DNA from: an uncultured Eubacteriales bacterium
GTDB taxonomy: Bacteria; Bacillota; Clostridia; Oscillospirales; Oscillospiraceae
Direction: 5' to 3'
Assembly (NCBI GenBank): GCA_902496595.1
Contig: CABVBV010000103.1
Span: forward strand, 1 to 7,477
DNA length: 7,477 nt
This document shows, piece after piece, positions 6,052 through 7,477 of this stretch; the first letter of the stretch is position 1, and every line of letters starts with the position of its first letter. The notes under the pieces are model-generated. The model was given only the letters and a program-made list of their open reading frames with translations. It searched no databases and had not been told where the DNA came from. Both the position numbers and the translations under genes were made by a program.

Positions 6052-6890
6052 TTTTCAGGCTCCGCCCGTTTCATCTCTATATAGTGGTTGATAAATCCCC
6101 CGAGCAGGAGAAAATAAAAGCAGTAAAATATCCAGATCATGGCGACCATGATGGTGCCGATGTAGCCGTAGGCGCCGAATTTGTCGGACAGCGAGACATA
6201 GAAGGAGAAGATGAAGGAGAAGGCCGCCCAGGCCACGGCGCTGAACACCGCGCCCGGCAGCTGCCGGTGAAAGCGGAGCTTCCGCGCCGGCATCCACTTG
6301 TACAGCAGGCTGAACACCAGGGCCAGAAGCGCCAGGATCACGAGGAAGCGCAGATGCTTGGCCAGTGTGAAGAGGAAGTCCAGCGAGTGGTTCGCCGGCA
6401 TGGAGCTCTCAACAAAGTCGAGGATCTTGCCGCCGTAGACCATGACGAAAAAGCTCAGCAGCAGGATGACGACGAAGATGAGCATATAGCAGCAGGCCCT
6501 GAGGCTGAACCTGATGTAATCCTCCTGCCTGACCGCGTCATAGACCGAGTCCATGCCCCGGATGAGGGCCTTCATGCAGGCCGAAGCCGACCAGATGGTG
6601 AGGACGATGGAGATGGTCAGCGCCGTGCGGCCGCCGTTGTAGATGCTCGTGACGATGAAATAGACGATCTCGTACAAAGACTCGGGCACGTAGTCCGAGA
6701 CCGCCTCAAGCACGACGTCCCTGGTCAGCGGCGTGAACTGCAGCGCCGCGACGAGCAGCATGATGAGCGGAACCAGAGACATGAAGAGGTAATAGGCGCA
6801 GGCCGCCGAGTAAGTGGTTATCCTCCGGCTGCCCATGCCGCCGAAGAACTCGTCCACCGCGTCGAAGATATCTCTCAGTGTATCCTTCAC
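6048..6890 (-). CDS. YihY/BrkB-family multi-pass membrane protein
   Basis: This belongs to the YihY/virulence factor BrkB family, integral inner-membrane proteins once misannotated as RNase BN and still of unclear function. The 280 aa have six likely membrane segments (about 28-50, 90-110, 132-152, 178-197, 211-232 and 243-264). Family features are YSAACAYYLFMSLVPL (27-42), WSASACMKALIRGMDSVYD (100-118), the basic loop MPARKLRFHRQLPGA (200-214) and LLLGGFINHY (261-270). I set the start at GTG 6890, which has GGGAGG 7 bases upstream. The frame stays open to an ATG at 6992, but those 34 codons run over the promoter and encode no family sequence. It is the first gene of the operon, with the promoter about 25 bases upstream, and its stop overlaps the ABC-F start (ATGA). 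Confidence 0.93.
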   Translation of the reverse strand: MKDTLRDIFDAVDEFFGGMGSRRITTYSAACAYYLFMSLVPLIMLLVAALQFTPLTRDVVLEAVSDYVPESLYEIVYFIVTSIYNGGRTALTISIVLTIWSASACMKALIRGMDSVYDAVRQEDYIRFSLRACCYMLIFVVILLLSFFVMVYGGKILDFVESSMPANHSLDFLFTLAKHLRFLVILALLALVFSLLYKWMPARKLRFHRQLPGAVFSAVAWAAFSFIFSFYVSLSDKFGAYGYIGTIMVAMIWIFYCFYFLLLGGFINHYIEMKRAEPEK

Positions 6891-6915
6891 GTCCTCGCCT
6901 CCCTTCCGGCCTCTT

Positions 6916-6944
6916 ATTTTCTCACATACCGGCCAAAATATCAA
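6916..6944 (-). promoter_or_regulatory. Promoter of the five-gene minus-strand operon
   Basis: On the minus strand TTGATA (complement of 6939-6944) and GAAAAT (complement of 6916-6921) are 17 bases apart, and TGA just before the -10 gives an extended -10. This places the start of transcription near 6907-6910 and leaves a short leader containing the GGGAGG site of the YihY/BrkB gene. No other promoter is evident within the closely spaced genes downstream, so it probably serves the whole operon down to 879. Confidence 0.6.
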
Positions 6945-6985
6945 GACAAAGCCCTCGACAGCCTGTGAGCGGCCGGGAAAAGCGG

Positions 6986-7014
6986 TTGCCAAAACGGGGA
7001 AAATGCGCTATCCT
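6986..7014 (+). promoter_or_regulatory. Promoter of the VOC/glyoxalase gene
   Basis: TTGCCA (6986-6991), a 17-base spacer and TATCCT (7009-7014) form a plausible sigma-A promoter. Transcription would start near 7021, just ahead of the GGAGG (7022-7026) of the VOC gene. The 5' untranslated region would thus be about 14 bases. The -10 box matches at four of six positions, so strength is likely moderate. Confidence 0.5.
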
Positions 7015-7034
7015 GTGAGTCGGAGGCGATAGAG

Positions 7035-7406
7035 ATGAGGTCTACATTTTATCATTTCAATTTCAACGTGCTCGACCTTGAGCGGAGCATAAAGTTTTAC
7101 GACGAGGCCCTGGGCCTCAAGCCCGTGAGGGAGAAGGCGGCGGACGACGGCTCATACAAGCTGGTGTTCCTTGGCGACGGGGTCACGGGCTTCCAGCTGG
7201 AGCTCACCTGGCTGCGCGACCACAAGGAGCCCTACGACCTCGGCGAAGGCGAGATCCACCTCGCCATGCGCGTGGACGACATCGAGGCCGCGAGGAAAAA
7301 GCACGAGGAGATGGGCTGCGTCTGCTTCGTGAACGAGAAGATGGGAGTCTACTTCATCGAAGACCCCGACGGCTACTGGATAGAGATCCTGCCGGAAAAG
7401 AAATGA
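7035..7406 (+). CDS. VOC-family protein, glyoxalase I (lactoylglutathione lyase)-like
   Basis: This is a single-domain vicinal-oxygen-chelate protein of 123 aa. Glyoxalase I converts the thiol hemiacetal of methylglyoxal to a lactoyl thioester using a bound divalent metal. Two beta-alpha-beta-beta-beta modules are visible. The positions matching the four metal ligands of E. coli GloA are all filled: His7 (YHFNFNV), Glu56 (QLELTW), His75 (IHLAMRVDD) and Glu117 (GYWIEILP). EDPDGYWIE (109-117) is the standard family ending. ATG 7035 has GGAGG 8 bases upstream. The gene is transcribed alone, divergently from the operon, between its own promoter and terminator. Many Clostridia lack glutathione, so the natural thiol, or even the reaction, may differ; a related VOC lyase or epimerase cannot be ruled out. 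Confidence 0.85.
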   Translation: MRSTFYHFNFNVLDLERSIKFYDEALGLKPVREKAADDGSYKLVFLGDGVTGFQLELTWLRDHKEPYDLGEGEIHLAMRVDDIEAARKKHEEMGCVCFVNEKMGVYFIEDPDGYWIEILPEKK

Positions 7407-7413
7407 GGAAACG

Positions 7414-7443
7414 AAAAAGCTCCGGTTTTCCGGGGCTTTTTCT
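7414..7443 (+). terminator. Intrinsic terminator after the VOC gene
   Basis: A 12-bp stem (7414-7425 with 7430-7441, one T-G wobble) has a TTTT loop and a GC-rich core, GCTCCGG against CCGGGGC. It ends in a run of five T, beginning 8 bases after the VOC stop codon. The A-tract on the left arm makes the hairpin nearly symmetric, so it could also stop transcription coming from the right. Confidence 0.92.
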
Positions 7444-7444
7444 G

Positions 7445-7472
7445 TTGCATATACAAAAGTGTATGCTATAAT
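7445..7472 (+). promoter_or_regulatory. Strong promoter for a gene off the right edge
   Basis: TTGCAT (7445-7450), a 16-base spacer and a perfect TATAAT (7467-7472) preceded by TGC (an extended -10) make the best -10 region in the window. It starts right after the VOC terminator and points right, so it must serve the next gene, of which nothing is visible. A dyad fills the spacer. Confidence 0.75.
7447..7466. promoter_or_regulatory. Operator-like dyad between -35 and -10
   Basis: GCATATAC (7447-7454) and GTGTATGC (7459-7466) are inverted repeats matching at seven of eight positions, separated by AAAA. The dyad occupies the promoter spacer and part of the -35 box, where a bound dimeric repressor would block RNA polymerase. 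The size and form resemble sites of GntR- or TetR-type regulators, often encoded by the first gene they control. The regulator is not in the window, so the family is a guess. Confidence 0.5.
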
Positions 7473-7477
7473 GATAA

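Noticed and set aside
6048..6890. YihY/BrkB protein as ribonuclease BN
   Set aside because: That label is a historical misassignment for this family; the sequence is a multi-pass membrane protein with no nuclease motif.
5107..6968. Two long plus-strand frames (5107-6084 and 6084-6968) opposite the ABC-F and YihY/BrkB genes
   Set aside because: Both are antisense shadows: low-complexity, charged translations with no family motif, while the minus-strand products are full-length family members.
6891..6992. Extension of the YihY/BrkB protein by 34 residues to an upstream ATG
   Set aside because: The extension runs across the predicted promoter and beyond it, has no family sequence, and lacks the strong GGGAGG site found just before GTG 6890.

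Overview
The window looks like chromosomal DNA from a GC-rich, spore-forming member of the Clostridia; an Oscillospiraceae-like gut Firmicute is my best guess. The reasons are a full-length SpoIIR, found only in endospore formers, strong GGAGG-type ribosome binding sites before most genes, Gram-positive-style promoters and U-tailed hairpin terminators, and household genes of Firmicutes type. No phage, CRISPR, tRNA or rRNA gene is visible. One end of an insertion element may lie at the left edge, but that is weakly supported.

Layout. Positions 1-275 hold no complete gene but are dense with signals. On the minus strand a good housekeeping promoter (195-223) drives a short leader (about 118-190) that carries the conserved pieces of the yybP-ykoY manganese riboswitch in the right order. 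A perfect 13-bp hairpin with a U-tract (61-96) follows. This unit points left, to a gene outside the window. On the plus strand a near-consensus forespore sigma-F promoter (227-256) precedes spoIIR (276-878).

spoIIR converges on a five-gene minus-strand operon that starts at 6890 and ends at 879. In transcription order it encodes a YihY/BrkB-type membrane protein, an ABC-F ribosome-associated ATPase, a YdcF/DUF218 membrane-anchored protein, an HAD-IB phosphatase and an S9C serine peptidase. The first four genes are linked by overlaps of 4, 11 and 4 bases and the last follows after 16 bases, so one transcript is very likely. The two converging stop codons abut with no base between them, leaving no room for a terminator.

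Positions 6891-7034 are a divergent promoter region. To its right lies a glyoxalase-I-like VOC gene (7035-7406) with all four metal-ligand positions filled, closed by a strong terminator (7414-7443). The last 33 bases hold a near-consensus promoter with an operator-like dyad in its spacer, evidently for the next gene off the right edge.

Most coding content is ordinary. The parts most worth checking are the regulatory ones: the manganese-riboswitch candidate with its gene off the edge, the sigma-F promoter, the terminator-less convergence of spoIIR with the operon, and the dyad promoter at the right end. I did not find a convincing new multi-gene system.
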